DNA of 64,000 bases from Adiantum capillus-veneris (GCA_014529385.2 CM043962.1:86902680-86966679), one strand, 5' to 3'; shown: positions 10,998 through 20,644, counted from the stretch's first letter. A program made the numbers and translations. The notes: generated by a model from the sequence alone, not told the origin.

Positions 10998-11643
10998 TGT
11001 AGGGTTTGAAGGCAATAAGCTCAAGGTGGTTTGAAGGTTAGAGCAGCCATAGCTTCATACAGTAGAGAGAGAAGAACACACCTTTTAAAAAATGAACTCA
11101 ATACACAATAAGGGGGTTAATAATACTTTTGCATAGTGTATGTACAACATAAGCTTCGGCTTTATTTATGTACAAAGTTGGAGTGGCTATCCGGCTGATA
11201 ACTCTCCATGTGGCCCTTCTTAGAAGCTTACAACTCATAGGCTAAATGCCAACAGTAAAAGTTATGCACATGTTGAGGTGTTTCCCATAGTCGCTGAAGA
11301 AGGACATGCCTATCTCAATATGCCAATTGTTGAGATAGACGTGTCCTCCAGCGACTATGGGAAACACCTCTACATGTGCATACCTTTTGCTGCTGGCATT
11401 TAGCCTAAGTTGTAAGCTTCTAAGAAGAGCCACATGGAGAGTTATCAACCAAATAGCCACTCCAGCTTTGTGCATAAATAAAGCCCAAGCCTATGCTATA
11501 CATACCCTATGCTAAAAGTATTACTAGCTTTTTTGTGTATTGAGTCCACTTTTCAAAAGGTGTGGTCTTCTCTCTCTAACTGTCTGAGCTATGGTTGCCT
11601 TCACCTTCAAGCCACCTTGAGCTTATTGCCTTCGAACCCAACA
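10998..11643. repeat. Inverted pair of family B LTRs (long palindrome)
   Basis: Arm one, 10998-11320, is a family B LTR in minus orientation with an adjacent primer-binding site (GCTCTGATACCA, 10984-10995). Arm two, 11328-11643, is the same LTR in plus orientation. Only about 7 bp separate them (around TGCCAAT), so the pair forms a near-perfect 640-bp inverted repeat. Family B LTRs run from TGTTGAGATAG to ACCC(T/A)ACA. Further copies lie at 14898-15052 and 15218-15542. Confidence 0.85.
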
Positions 11644-11700
11644 ACTGCTCTGATACCAGTTGAAGGTGCCGCGGGAAGCGCATGCGAGTGCAAGTGCAGG

Positions 11701-11705
<5 letters not shown>

Positions 11706-11778
<73 letters not shown>
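11706..11778. repeat. (GA)n microsatellite
   Basis: About 36 GA units with no interruption, just right of the inverted LTR pair. Confidence 0.95.
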
Positions 11779-11781
<3 letters not shown>

Positions 11782-11834
11782 ACTGTTGGGTGGAGCACAT
11801 AGCACGTTATCCTGTTGCAGCTCCTTCTATACCC

Positions 11835-12023
11835 TTAAGACCTCATACATGCATCAAATTTATGATACCACTGCCTTGAACCCTGCTTTAAGCCATAAAG
11901 TGCCTTATTGAGCTTACGTACTAGCTCCTCACGAGATGCGTTCTCCTGAACAACCCCTTCAGGCTGCTGCATGTAAACATCCTCATCGAGATCCCCGTGA
12001 AGAAATGTTGTCTTTGCATCCAT
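11835..12023 (-). pseudogene. Ty1/Copia reverse transcriptase fragment
   Basis: A 62-residue frame reads MDAKTTFLHGDLDEDVYMQQ, then KLNKALYGLKQ and WYHKFD. These are hallmarks of the Copia reverse transcriptase fingers/palm (D-x-KTAFLHG-L and ALYGLKQ-R-W). The catalytic YVDD part is missing, so only a short piece of pol survives. It has the same orientation as the gag frames to its right. Confidence 0.85.
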
Positions 12024-12232
12024 TTAAACAAGTTCCATGTCCTCAATCGCTACAAGACCAAGTACGGTTCTAAGCGTTGTCATTCCTTAGATGCAATTTG
12101 ACGTTTCTGACACCCTCAATGTCTAGTTCATAAGCATCCCCAAGTCTCACTTTGCCGCAAGAGTGAGAATAAGTAGAGAATCACTCTCTATGTGGTGTCA
12201 CATGGAAACTCGCACCAGAATCTACTATCCAA

Positions 12233-13353
12233 TTATGTGCATACTACGCATCTTCTGTAACAAGAGCCTCGACAGGTAGATTGCTGTGAAGACCAATACG
12301 TCAGAGGTAAATGGCATAACAACCACTGAAGAGTCTCTATGATAGGAGCATTTGAAGACTCTAGCACATTGATCTCCTCTAACTTTGCTTTTCCCTTGTT
12401 TGAATCATCACACTTAGAAGTGTCACCGGATTGTTTATCCTTCTTGCTTTGCTTCCATTTCTTGCAATACTTCTTCACATGCTCTTTTTTATGGCAGTGA
12501 TAGCACTCGACATTACGCATAAAACCCCGAAACTTACTACGTGAGCCCCCACGTTCCTTGCTTTTGGCACGACTTTGAGTGCGACCCCTCTGTCTATCAC
12601 TAGCAACATACGCATCACCATCCTTCTTGCCTTCGAGAGATTTCCTGCGAATCTCCTCGGTAAACAAACTCCCAAGGACGTCATTGTACACAAGACCAGT
12701 ACCAGGTGCTGAGTTGTTAATCGCAGTATAGAAGATATCCCAAGACGAGGGTAAACTACATAGCAAGAAGATACATTTGATTTCCTCATCGAGGACCAAA
12801 CCCTGAGTGGTCAACTTAATGAAAATGATATTGAACTCATTAGTGTGAGTAGAAATAGTGCCCTCTTCCTTCATACGAAGGTCAAACAGCTTCTTCATCA
12901 AGAAAACCTTATTGTTTTGGCACTTTTTATAGTACTTGAGCTCTTTTGAGAGCGGTTTAACTCCCCGCAAGGATTTGTTTACTGCTTGCACATTCTGTTT
13001 AACTCCTGTTTGAGCGCATATATTGCACCTTGCAGTATTGTTAATAGTGGATGTACGTTGAGTTGCGGAAACTGCCATTTGTACCTTTTGTGGAGCCGAT
13101 TTGGCTTGTTTTTGGCAGTGCCGACAGTTTCTAAGACTCGGTTTCGGAGACCCTTTCTGAGACAAGACTGGTTTTTTTTTTCTGCATAACCTTTTGTGAG
13201 GGTCGATAGCATGAAATTTTCTTGAGCTGGAGGATTCTCGAATGTTGAGATCCTTTTGGGGATACAGGTTGCTGGAGTACCCTTTTCTTGTGGACTCGCC
13301 ATAGGACATGTATAGAGAGGGCTAGGTGCATTTGACGCCATCCCCTTAGGCAT
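12233..13353 (-). pseudogene. Copia gag, family B-like, with zinc knuckle
   Basis: The 358-residue frame contains the Copia gag helix region (KKLFDLRMKEEGTISTH, then LPSSWDIFYTAI at about 12700). A CCHC knuckle (CYHCHKKEHVKKYC, about 12465-12505) is followed by lysine-rich sequence. The first 130 residues do not look like gag, and an overlapping frame (12979-13353) begins MASNAPSPLYTCPMASPQE, so the 5' part is rearranged or frameshifted. Protease and most of pol are lost before the RT scrap at 11835-12023. Confidence 0.75.
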
Positions 13354-13479
13354 GGACTATACTAAATGAAGCTGAATTGAGACCTAAAGCCACACAGGCT
13401 AATAGTCACACAAACCAAGGTAGTTACACAGACTATAGTCACACACACTGAGTGGTCTCATCACATGGTGTCACACAGA

Positions 13480-14415
13480 CTAAGAAATCCTCCCCTTAAA
13501 CAAAGGTGGAAGACCATCCATTTTACAGTACATCAGTATACTCGCAAAAGTAGTTGCGGGCGGCACACACATGGAGACAATTCTCTGCTTGTTGAGTTGT
13601 ATCTCCGTCCTCTTCTTCTGCAAGACTGACTCTACTTTTGTCTCTGTTGTTGCTTCCTTGGCACTTTGATGGTGGATGACCTTTGATGCTGCAATTGCTA
13701 CAATACTTGTTCTTGTAGCAGTCCTTGGAGAAGTGTCCAGGCTTGCCACACTCATAACACTTCTTGTTATTTAATCTAAGTGATGATGATGACGTCCTAG
13801 ATCATGATGTAAAATAAGCTCCTCCCACTGATTTCGATTTCTTCTTATTTTTATTTCTTCTTCATGGATTGACCCTGTAACATATTGCAGAGAAGGTATG
13901 GGTTCCTTTTGACTGTGACTATGTTGTCACAACTTTTAGGTAGAGAACTCAAGAGCACAGCGACTTGATCTTCTTTCGGGACTTGGCACTGAATGTAAGT
14001 TAGCTGCGTGATTATGCTTATTAGTCTATTAACCAGGCTTGAAACATCCTCCTCTTGAAGCATAGTAAGTTTGTAAAGATTTTTCTTTAAACTAATCTTA
14101 CTTTGCTTTTGTTTAGCATCAAAATTATGTTCCAGAATATCCCATGCTTGGATTGCAGTGGTACAGCTATCTGTAAAATGCACATAATTATCGTGGAGTG
14201 ATGTGATAATTATGCCGAGTGCCTCTTCATCTTTAGCTTGTGCTTGTGTGATTTGGGCCCTAGTGAGAGTGCCTTCAGCAGAAGTGGATGCTTCGCTTAT
14301 TCTCGGTTTTACAACAGACCATAGTTGCTTTTTCATAAGGTATCCTCGCAGTTTGGTCTACCAAGTGTGGAAACCGTCTCCATTGAATTTTTCAATCTCC
14401 TTCTCTCCCATGATG
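13480..14415 (-). pseudogene. Copia gag, family C, with two zinc knuckles
   Basis: The frame begins near 14415 as MGEKEIEKFNGDGFHTW. It hits a stop immediately afterwards and continues as the 161-residue open stretch 13851-14336 (AIQAWDILEHNFDAKQ, MLQEEDVSSLVNRL, LLSSLPKSCDNIV), the classic Copia gag pattern. Downstream, in another frame at about 13640-13770, two tandem knuckles are readable: CYECGKPGHFSKDC and CSNCSIKGHPPSKC. Paired knuckles distinguish it from the neighbouring gag at 12233-13353, so two families are interleaved. It is disabled by a nonsense codon and at least one frameshift. Confidence 0.8.
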
Positions 14416-14633
14416 CTAAGTGGCCGCAGAGAGTCTCGGTCTTACCAATAGAGATACTCTCTCTATGGCAGTGTCTTGCCCTTTACAAGAGGTAATATGA
14501 ATGCGAGATAATGCCCAATTTGTGAAGTCACTCTTTGCAAATAAGATTTGTAAAGTTCCTCTTCACAAAAAAAAGAAGGTTTAGCCTTGAAGTCGAGGGA
14601 GAGCTTGATTGACACTAATGATTCAGTAATTAG

Positions 14634-14897
14634 CCAAGAATTGAATTGATAGGAGCTCAATTACCGCAATCGATTAGTGCATAAAGCAAGACTAGGTTAT
14701 AATGCGTATTTATTGAGCCCAAAACCTATTGCAATCACTCATGAAAGGGTAATGGCTCTAGGCAATGGCTCTGATACCATTTGTAATAGCCAAGAATTGA
14801 ATTGGTAGGAGCTCAAAATTACCGCAATCGATTAGTGCATAAAGCAAGACTAGGTTATAATGCGTATTTATTAAGCCCAAAACCTTTTGCAATCACT
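14634..14897 (-). repeat. Tandem family C LTR pieces around a primer-binding site
   Basis: Two related segments (14634-about 14745 and 14782-14897) share TAGCCAAGAATTGAATTG and ATTAGTGCATAAAGCAAG. Between them GCTCTGATACCA (14768-14779) is the reverse complement of the initiator tRNA-Met binding site. A third copy lies at about 10850-10975. The right piece is joined directly to a family B LTR at about 14898. Confidence 0.65.
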
Positions 14898-15052
14898 CAT
14901 GTTATGCATAAAGTTGGAGTGGCCATCCGGCTGAAAACTCTTCAGATAGCCTTTCTTAGAAGCAACTCGTAGGCTAAATGTCAACATCAAAAGGTATGCA
15001 CATGTAGAGGTGTTTCCCATAGTCGCTGAAGAAGGACGTGCCTATCTCAACA
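14898..15052 (-). repeat. Partial family B LTR with polypurine tract
   Basis: The end of a family B LTR in minus orientation, finishing CTATCTCAACA at 15052 and followed by ATCCTCCCCTT (15053-15063), which read on the minus strand is a polypurine tract. The 165 bp up to 15217 repeat short units of the type GTCACACAGACT. Confidence 0.7.
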
Positions 15053-15217
15053 ATCCTCCCCTTAGGCATGGACTATACTGAAGCAAGCTGGATCGAGACT
15101 CAATGCCACACAGGCTCAATGCCACACAGACTGGGGTAGTCACACAGACTATAGCAATCACACAGACTAAATCATGGTCTCAAACAGACATGGTGTCACA
15201 CAGACTTAAGGATTTAT

Positions 15218-15542
15218 TGTTGAGATAGGCATGTCCTTCTTCTTTGACTATGGGAAACACCTCTACATGTGTATACTATTTGCTATTGGCATTTGTCCTA
15301 TAAGTTGTAAGCTTCTAAGAAGGGCCACATGGAGAGTTATCAGCCGGATAGCCACTCCAACTTTGTACATAAATAAAGCCCAAGCCTATGTTGTATATAC
15401 ACTATGCACAGGTATTATTAATCCCCTTATTGTGTATTGAGTCCATTTTTTAAAAAGTGTGTGTTTTTCTCTCTCTACTGTGTGAAGCTATGGCTGCTCT
15501 AATCTTCAAACCACCTTGAGCTTATTGCCTTCAAACCCTACA
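15218..15542 (+). repeat. Family B LTR with primer-binding site
   Basis: A 325-bp LTR from TGTTGAGATAGGC to AACCCTACA, two bases before TGGTATCAGAGC (15545-15556). It is opposite in orientation to 14898-15052, the second inverted B pair in this element. Confidence 0.85.
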
Positions 15543-15556
15543 ACTGGTATCAGAGC

Positions 15557-16706
15557 TTCAGCAGGCTGCTTAAAGGGATTTAAAGGGGACCAAGAGATGG
15601 GCACTTCGGGCAGCTCGTGGCCGGTCGGTCGGACTGAGTTGACGCGATAGTGTGGCCAGTCGGCTCTAGATAGTGGCCAGTCGGCCGGTTCATCACCACC
15701 ACCGGCCACTACCCTTTGGCTACCGCACGCCGTCGTCAAAAAGCTTGTTCAACAGGCCACGCAGCTCAGTAGCTCGCTTCCACTATTGTCATTGAGCCCC
15801 TCAACTTGCAATCGATATCACTCGCAGGCTCTCAGCCAAGCAACTCTCAAACAACGCCCACCTGCTCCCATCTCGATCTGCAACTTTGCATCACTCTCAA
15901 ACCTCATCACCCTGTCCAACTCGGTGCTCCAACTTGCTCCACTACGACATCACAATTGATATGTATGATTTTGCATGTATGCCCATCTTTGTGAGAGGAG
16001 GCTACGACACACTTCGACATGAGTTTGTAAGTATTATACGTATGCTTTGCATTGTTGAAAATATATATGTTTTGCACTACATTGTACCCCATTCGCCATG
16101 GAGATTGCATCTTTCTCATAACGGACCAACAACTTGAATAAAGAAAATCAACATCGTCATGAAAATGATAAAGAAAGCGTCAACACACAACGAAGCTCAC
16201 AACATCAAGACGAAGGAATAGCAGTTGGGGAATATTCTTCAACAATATAATTTCAAAGTCCTTTGTACAGCATAAAATAATTTGAGAGCTTTTTCCCACG
16301 CGGTTTATCCCTCCATTGTACATATATTGTGCATTATGTCTTCCTTTTCATTCTCCATTGGATCAAAACATTGACGACGACGACGACGACGACAACATCA
16401 AAATGTGGCTAGAATATCGACAACAAAGTACAACACCTTTCGCAGATTTGTACCGGGGAGAAGATCCTCCAACAAACAACCAAAATGTGGTTCAACATTC
16501 TCTCAATTATACCTTACCCTCTATTTGTGCAAGAGGAGGCTTGTGTGTGCCTACACCCTGATGTTTTGTGTGCCTACACCCTTTGTGTCTAGGGGAGGCA
16601 ACTTTGTGTTCAAGGGGAGGCCTGTAAATTGTGTGCCTCACCCTAATGTGTTTTGAGGTGAGGATTGTGGGAGTGATATGCAACCAAAACCCACATAGGG
16701 GAGGAT
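15557..16706. other. Non-coding 3' part of element A
   Basis: No gag or pol homology. It contains a GAC-rich run (16372-16392), and at 16530-16660 repeats of GTGTGCCTACACCCT and AGGGGAGGC type leading into the polypurine tract of the 3' LTR. Confidence 0.5.
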
Positions 16707-17048
16707 TGTTGGGATGCCAGGTTTTGTTGCATCTCGTGTGAACAGTCTCTTCCAACTAGAAAAGCCTTATGTATAAAGACATGTGAAGAACCTCTTACAA
16801 TCTTTGTGTAAAGCACCACTACTGGTATTTGTGCATAAATAGCCACCTCTTATGTTCATGTGTCAAAAGGCTGTCTATTTGTAAAAGCCTATATAGACGC
16901 ACATTCTGCTGAATATTTGTAACCTTTATCATTTTGCAATATATCCTATTGTATTATGCAATAGTCTCTCTCTCAAGCTCTACACTAACCTCTCTAAAGC
17001 ATGCCATTAACAAGAATGACACACCAATCCACCCACCTTAACCCTACA
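16707..17048 (+). repeat. 3' LTR of element A
   Basis: Starts TGTTGGGATGCCAGG and ends ACCCTACA, followed by the CTTTC target duplication. An upstream purine tract ending at about 16706 serves as the plus-strand primer. Confidence 0.9.
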
Positions 17049-17053
17049 CTTTC

Positions 17054-17697
17054 TAGAGTCATGGGGTATGAGGACTAGAGATGTCTGGGATGGTTCTTGT
17101 TGGAGCTACGAAGACACAGAGAGAGCTTGTTGACAGGAGAGGTTAGCCATTCTCAAAGACAGACCACAGACTTCTTCTATAGAGTAGATATTGTGCAACC
17201 GGAGGTGCAGTGACCACAACGGAGCTCATACTCTCCTCACACCAGAGACACGTTGATCGACCGAGCGATTGAGCTCGGGAGATCCAAGCACCCACGGCTG
17301 AGGAGGACTGCACAGCATCGACGGAGACTACATCAACGGATTCGGGCATCCCGGCCCCATATGCACGACGCCCGGTCAGACTACAGGCCATGGAGGAGAT
17401 TGATGAGATCCACCAGTGACATATGATGGACTTCCAGTTATCTTGATGAGGATTGTATATAATGTTCACTCTTGTATCTGCCCTTGTGTCACTTCTATCT
17501 CAGCCCTGTATCAGTATTGTATGAGCCTCCCCCCTCCCCCACTTACCATCTAGTAGTAGGGATTTTTGATATTTTTTTCAGCACTCTACTTTTAATCTTT
17601 TTGTACCCAGACATTGTACGAGACCATGTTGTAACTTTGTGATCTCATAGGTCATTTTGGCCTTCTGAAGACGTTAATATAGCATTTCATTTCATTA

Positions 17698-17699
<2 letters not shown>
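17054..17699 (+). pseudogene. LINE ORF2 end and 3' untranslated region, resumed after element A
   Basis: Joining across the insertion restores the frame. The sequence continues RVMGYED, meets a stop at about 17075, then reads RCLGWFLLELRRHRE and LLTGEVSHSQ. The remaining 500 bp are non-coding and end GATCTCATAGGTCATTTTGG ... AATATAGCATTTCATTTC directly before a (CT)n(CA)n tract at 17701. The two LINE parts together are about 1.1 kb. The 3' terminus resembles those at 47850 and 49235, which also touch CT repeats. Confidence 0.65.
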
Positions 17700-17700
<1 letters not shown>

Positions 17701-17756
<56 letters not shown>

Positions 17757-17772
17757 AACACACTCACACACA
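17701..17772. repeat. (CT)n(CA)n microsatellite at a LINE 3' end
   Basis: Twenty CT units followed by about fifteen CA units, starting one base after the presumed LINE terminus. Confidence 0.95.
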
Positions 17773-18662
17773 AGTGCGCTTATGACACTTTGCATTGCCT
17801 AAAAATCGATATAAAAGAAATACAATAAGATCATGGGGAAATACCCATACAACAATAGGATTACCCATACAACCATAGGATACATCAAATGATAAGATAC
17901 TCAATTCTTGAAACAAAGTCGTCACCATGCATGTAAGAGATTTTGTGAGAGCAAGTCATCAACACAGATTACCATTGCTGTCTTTCGGGCTTGATGATGC
18001 TCTACATCAAAAGCTGATATCCCCTCCATCTGTCTTTAGGTCAACACATCGTCACTTGTTCACGTAGAAAAAGGTGACACATGCACATGGATATTAATAA
18101 ATGGGAGAGCCAAAGCCATGAAAGCTTCATAACAAAACATTTCGCCAAGCTTGTGAGGTATTGACAATTCTATAAGGAAGTTTTGGTGAGCTGAAAAAGA
18201 TCATACGCTTGCGCTACCAGTAATGAATGGAAACCCGCTAGTCTCAGCAACTACAAGACTATAATAATTGGCAATCTGTTGTAGAGAAACCTCTGCACAT
18301 TTGAGCAAAGATATGAGATAAATGGGATAACTTGGATTTAGACACCTGTAAACTGAGAAAAGTTAATGAGGAGGTTCAGACTTAAACAGAAACTTCAACA
18401 AAGCATTTGATGTGGTGCTGGGGTAGGACGAAAAGCATGGTGTTGCCATGAACAAGAAAATGTCATTTGCAAGATCAGATCCTTAACAAGGAGATGAAAC
18501 AGAAAACCTTAGTCGAAAGATTACAACTATCTTTCTTTCTCATATTCATTCTTCCAGTGACAGAACTTGTTGGAATGATCTTTTCACCTGCTGTCTCTTT
18601 GTCTCTCTCTCCCCATCTCTTAGGAGATGGGTCGCATGAGCACGAGTCAATGCAAACGTACT
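17773..18662. other. Unassigned, probably intron of the TAF7 gene
   Basis: No recognisable second TAF7 exon or other coding frame. If the gene continues on the minus strand, this stretch and the elements to its left lie in a long first intron. Confidence 0.35.
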
Positions 18663-18699
18663 TGTGTGTGTGTGTGTGTGTGGAGAGTTTTTTATAAAA

Positions 18700-18741
<42 letters not shown>
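18663..18741. repeat. (TG)n and (GA)n microsatellites
   Basis: A TG run at 18663-18682 and a GA run at 18705-18741. The GA tract begins about 12 bp beyond the predicted splice donor of the TAF7 exon. Confidence 0.9.
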
Positions 18742-18742
<1 letters not shown>

Positions 18743-18759
18743 TCTGTATCTGCACTCAC

Positions 18760-18874
18760 CAACGAAAGAGAGGTCAATGTCCACATCATCGGGGGAGGCA
18801 GGATTCTCGTTGAGAACGCGCTCCAAACGCTCGGCAACAGAGGGAGGCACTCGTAGAATGAAGTGTTCTTCCAT
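18760..18874 (-). CDS. TAF7: TAF7 (TFIID subunit), first coding exon only
   Basis: From an ATG at 18874 the minus strand reads MEEHFILRVPPSVAERLERV, then NENPASPDDVDIDLSFV. This closely follows the conserved N-terminus of plant TAF7, whose FILRVPP motif starts the TAFII55 domain. TAF7 is a subunit of the general transcription factor TFIID in the nucleus, where it contacts TAF1. The exon is 115 bp (38 codons plus one base) and ends in a strong donor, G|GTGAGTG, at 18759. Only this exon is visible. No second exon is found within 18 kb to the left among the transposons, so either the intron is very long or this is a stranded exon. The family identification comes from memory of the N-terminal motif. 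Confidence 0.75.
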
Positions 18875-18933
18875 CGCTCACGCTCGCCGTGAAAGTACTT
18901 TCGCTCGATTCCCCAACAATCGCGATAGCGGAC

Positions 18934-19369
18934 CCTCGTCACTATATGGCACGGTTCTAGGCCGGAGGGGATCTAGGGCTCAAATTTGGGGGCGTGAGAC
19001 GGCTTTAATCTCGGCCGTCGGATCATGCAGTGAACTGGGGATGAACTAGGGGTGAACTTGGGGCAAAAGTGACGTCCCAAGTTCACTCTTAGTTCATCCT
19101 TAGTTCACCTGTCTCGCGAGGTGTGGGGCGAACCTGGAACGTCTCGGTTGTCACACGAATGCTCTACCACCACGCTAGCGCGCATCGATGTCCATATTGG
19201 CATGACACATGATCACACCCTAATTTAGGCGCCCCTAGTTCACCCACCCCTAGCTTATCCGCCCCTAGTTCACTTTGAGATCCGACGGCGGAGATTAAAG
19301 CTGCCTCGCGCCCCCAAATTTGGGCCCTAGATCCCCTCTGGCCTAGAATCGTGCCATATAGTGACGAGG
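18934..19369. mobile_element. Mutator-type MITE with long terminal inverted repeats
   Basis: A 436-bp element whose ends are inverted copies of each other for about 100 bp or more. Both begin CCTCGTCACTATATGGCAC and share GAGGGGATCTAGGG and CAAATTTGGGGGCG. It is flanked by a perfect 9-bp direct repeat, ATAGCGGAC (18925-18933 and 19370-19378), the size typical of Mutator-like elements. There is no coding capacity. It lies about 60 bp upstream of the TAF7 start codon, so it sits in the 5' untranslated region or core promoter. Confidence 0.9.
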
Positions 19370-19378
19370 ATAGCGGAC

Positions 19379-19673
19379 TGGACTCCCCGTAGGCCTCTTT
19401 AAAGGGAAATGGAGCGCCCCGTAAACTTTTTGGCTTTTTAAAAGAAAGCCTTAAAGACGAGTTGGGTTAGAGTTGGGTTAGGCATACTTTTAATCATTTC
19501 AAAGATGATTGATACTTATCTTAAATGTTATTTCAGTTTAAAAATAGTAAATGGATCTTTCTACTTCACTTTTCATTTCACATGTGACATGGAGTGACTT
19601 TTCTTGCATTCTATTGTTTTAGAATGATAAAGTGAAGCTTCACCTTGCATAATTCTAGTAAATTTTATAGATA
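19379..19673. other. Upstream region of TAF7
   Basis: Non-coding. On the minus strand it precedes the TAF7 start, displaced by the MITE, so part of the original promoter should lie here. I see no unambiguous TATA box. Confidence 0.35.
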
Positions 19674-19704
19674 CTAGCTTGCGTGACCCGCCTATCGGCG
19701 GGTC
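19674..19704 (-). mobile_element. Helitron-like 3' terminus
   Basis: Read on the minus strand, an 8-bp perfect hairpin (GACCCGCC-GATA-GGCGGGTC) is followed by ACGCAAG and then CTAG, with a T directly after. A short GC hairpin 5-12 nt before a terminal CTRR, inserted between A and T, is the diagnostic 3' end of Helitrons. The body would extend to higher coordinates. I could not identify its 5' TC end and see no Rep/helicase gene, so it is probably non-autonomous. Confidence 0.55.
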
Positions 19705-19883
19705 TCGCTCGCTCTTACTATGACACATGTGAAATTAATAAAGATACTTGTTTACATGATGTCAAATGCCGATTTATTCCATTGCATGTTGGGTGAGAGA
19801 GAGAGGGGGAGGGAGAAGATTATCGTGCAAGCATTTTCTTGCAAACATTTCATACGAATTGTCCTTTCTCTCTCTACCTTCAA

Positions 19884-19914
<31 letters not shown>

Positions 19915-19981
19915 TTACACAAAAGCAATCGGATGTGATAATAATACTTGACAATGTACACGCATAACATGTCAAAATGGC

Positions 19982-20354
19982 CATCTATAACTATGATCGG
20001 GCCTTGCTGGGTCAATCTGCACATTACCACATCCATCAAATGCACTACTTAACAGAAGCACATTATGATTGGAACATCTTTTCCATAGGGATGGTCCTAG
20101 CATCCATTGGGCGTGCACATGTATGGATAATTTTGTTGTTGATAAAGGAGAGAGTAGCCTTCGATCCTGCATGCTACTGAAAACCAGAGATGTGCGCATT
20201 GTTTAGGTGCATCCATAACTATGATAGGGCTTGCTGAGTAGACCTGCACATTGCCACATCCATTAAATGCACTACTTGACAGATGTAGACTACGATTGGT
20301 ATATCTTTTCCATAGGGATGGTAGTGGCATCCACTACGGCGTGCACATGTATGG
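19982..20354. repeat. Direct duplication of a 145-bp unit
   Basis: Unit one (19982-20126) and unit two (20210-20354) share AACTATGAT, GCACATT, ACCACATCCAT, CTTTTCCATAGGGATGGT and GGCGTGCACATGTATGG. They are 83 bp apart. No coding content is recognised. They could be internal repeats of the Helitron-like element whose end is at 19674. Confidence 0.8.
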
Positions 20355-20379
20355 GGAATGCTAGACATGTCTTGCAATC

Positions 20380-20600
20380 AATGCACTCCATGAGACAACA
20401 TTCCAGAGAGGAAGCTAATCGAGCACATGTTGCGCTTTGAGAGGTGCACCACACTTGACATACATAGTGTCCTTTAAGAAGTGACTACACTTGACATACA
20501 TAGTGCCCGTCGTGGAATCCATGCTCTCCATGAGACAACATGCCTTCAAGATGCAAGCATATATGATTGCATATAGAGAGACACCCTCACTTCGCATCCG
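20380..20600 (-). pseudogene. PPR pseudogene, C-terminal side fragment
   Basis: The minus strand reads MRSEGVSLYAIIYACILKAC, then two MYVKC units, GAPLKAQHVLD, a stop, and LPLWNVVSWSALIAR. These match the L and S motifs of fern P-L-S PPR proteins, such as the intact gene at 52353-55142 (VLKAC, MYAKCG, VVSWTALIAG). The fragment is broken by a stop and by a duplicated short unit. It is separated from 21064-21321 by a Copia scrap and a CT tract. Confidence 0.75.
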
Positions 20601-20643
20601 AACACTACCTGGGCCTGAGGTCGCGCAATTGGCCCGGCCTGTA

Positions 20644-20644
<1 letters not shown>

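Larger units (their letters stand above)
10479..17048 (+). mobile_element. LTR retrotransposon A, complete insertion with target duplication CTTTC
   Basis: Two LTRs of about 320-340 bp (10479-10797 and 16707-17048) enclose 5.9 kb. The 5-bp sequence CTTTC occurs immediately outside both ends (10474-10478 and 17049-17053). The 5' LTR is followed by TGGTATTAGAGC at 10800-10811, a one-base variant of the initiator tRNA-Met site. The 3' LTR is preceded by the purine-rich ATAGGGGAGGAT. Despite the complete borders, no plus-strand polyprotein is present. The interior consists of minus-strand Copia gag pieces, LTR fragments of two other families and non-coding sequence, so A is either a large non-autonomous element or was filled by later insertions. 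Confidence 0.85.

Noticed and set aside
11607-11911. Several frames encoding long RE/ER or SL/LS runs, also around 8215, 18475, 20415 and 59441
   Set aside because: These are translations of (GA/CT)n microsatellites, which lack stops in most frames.
17773-18662. Search for TAF7 exon 2 on the minus strand
   Set aside because: No sequence matching the conserved LLDLP or SYKTYDD region was found in any frame.
19471-19492. GTTGGGTTAG repeats resembling telomere sequence
   Set aside because: Only two units and not the plant TTTAGGG repeat. No interstitial telomere array.
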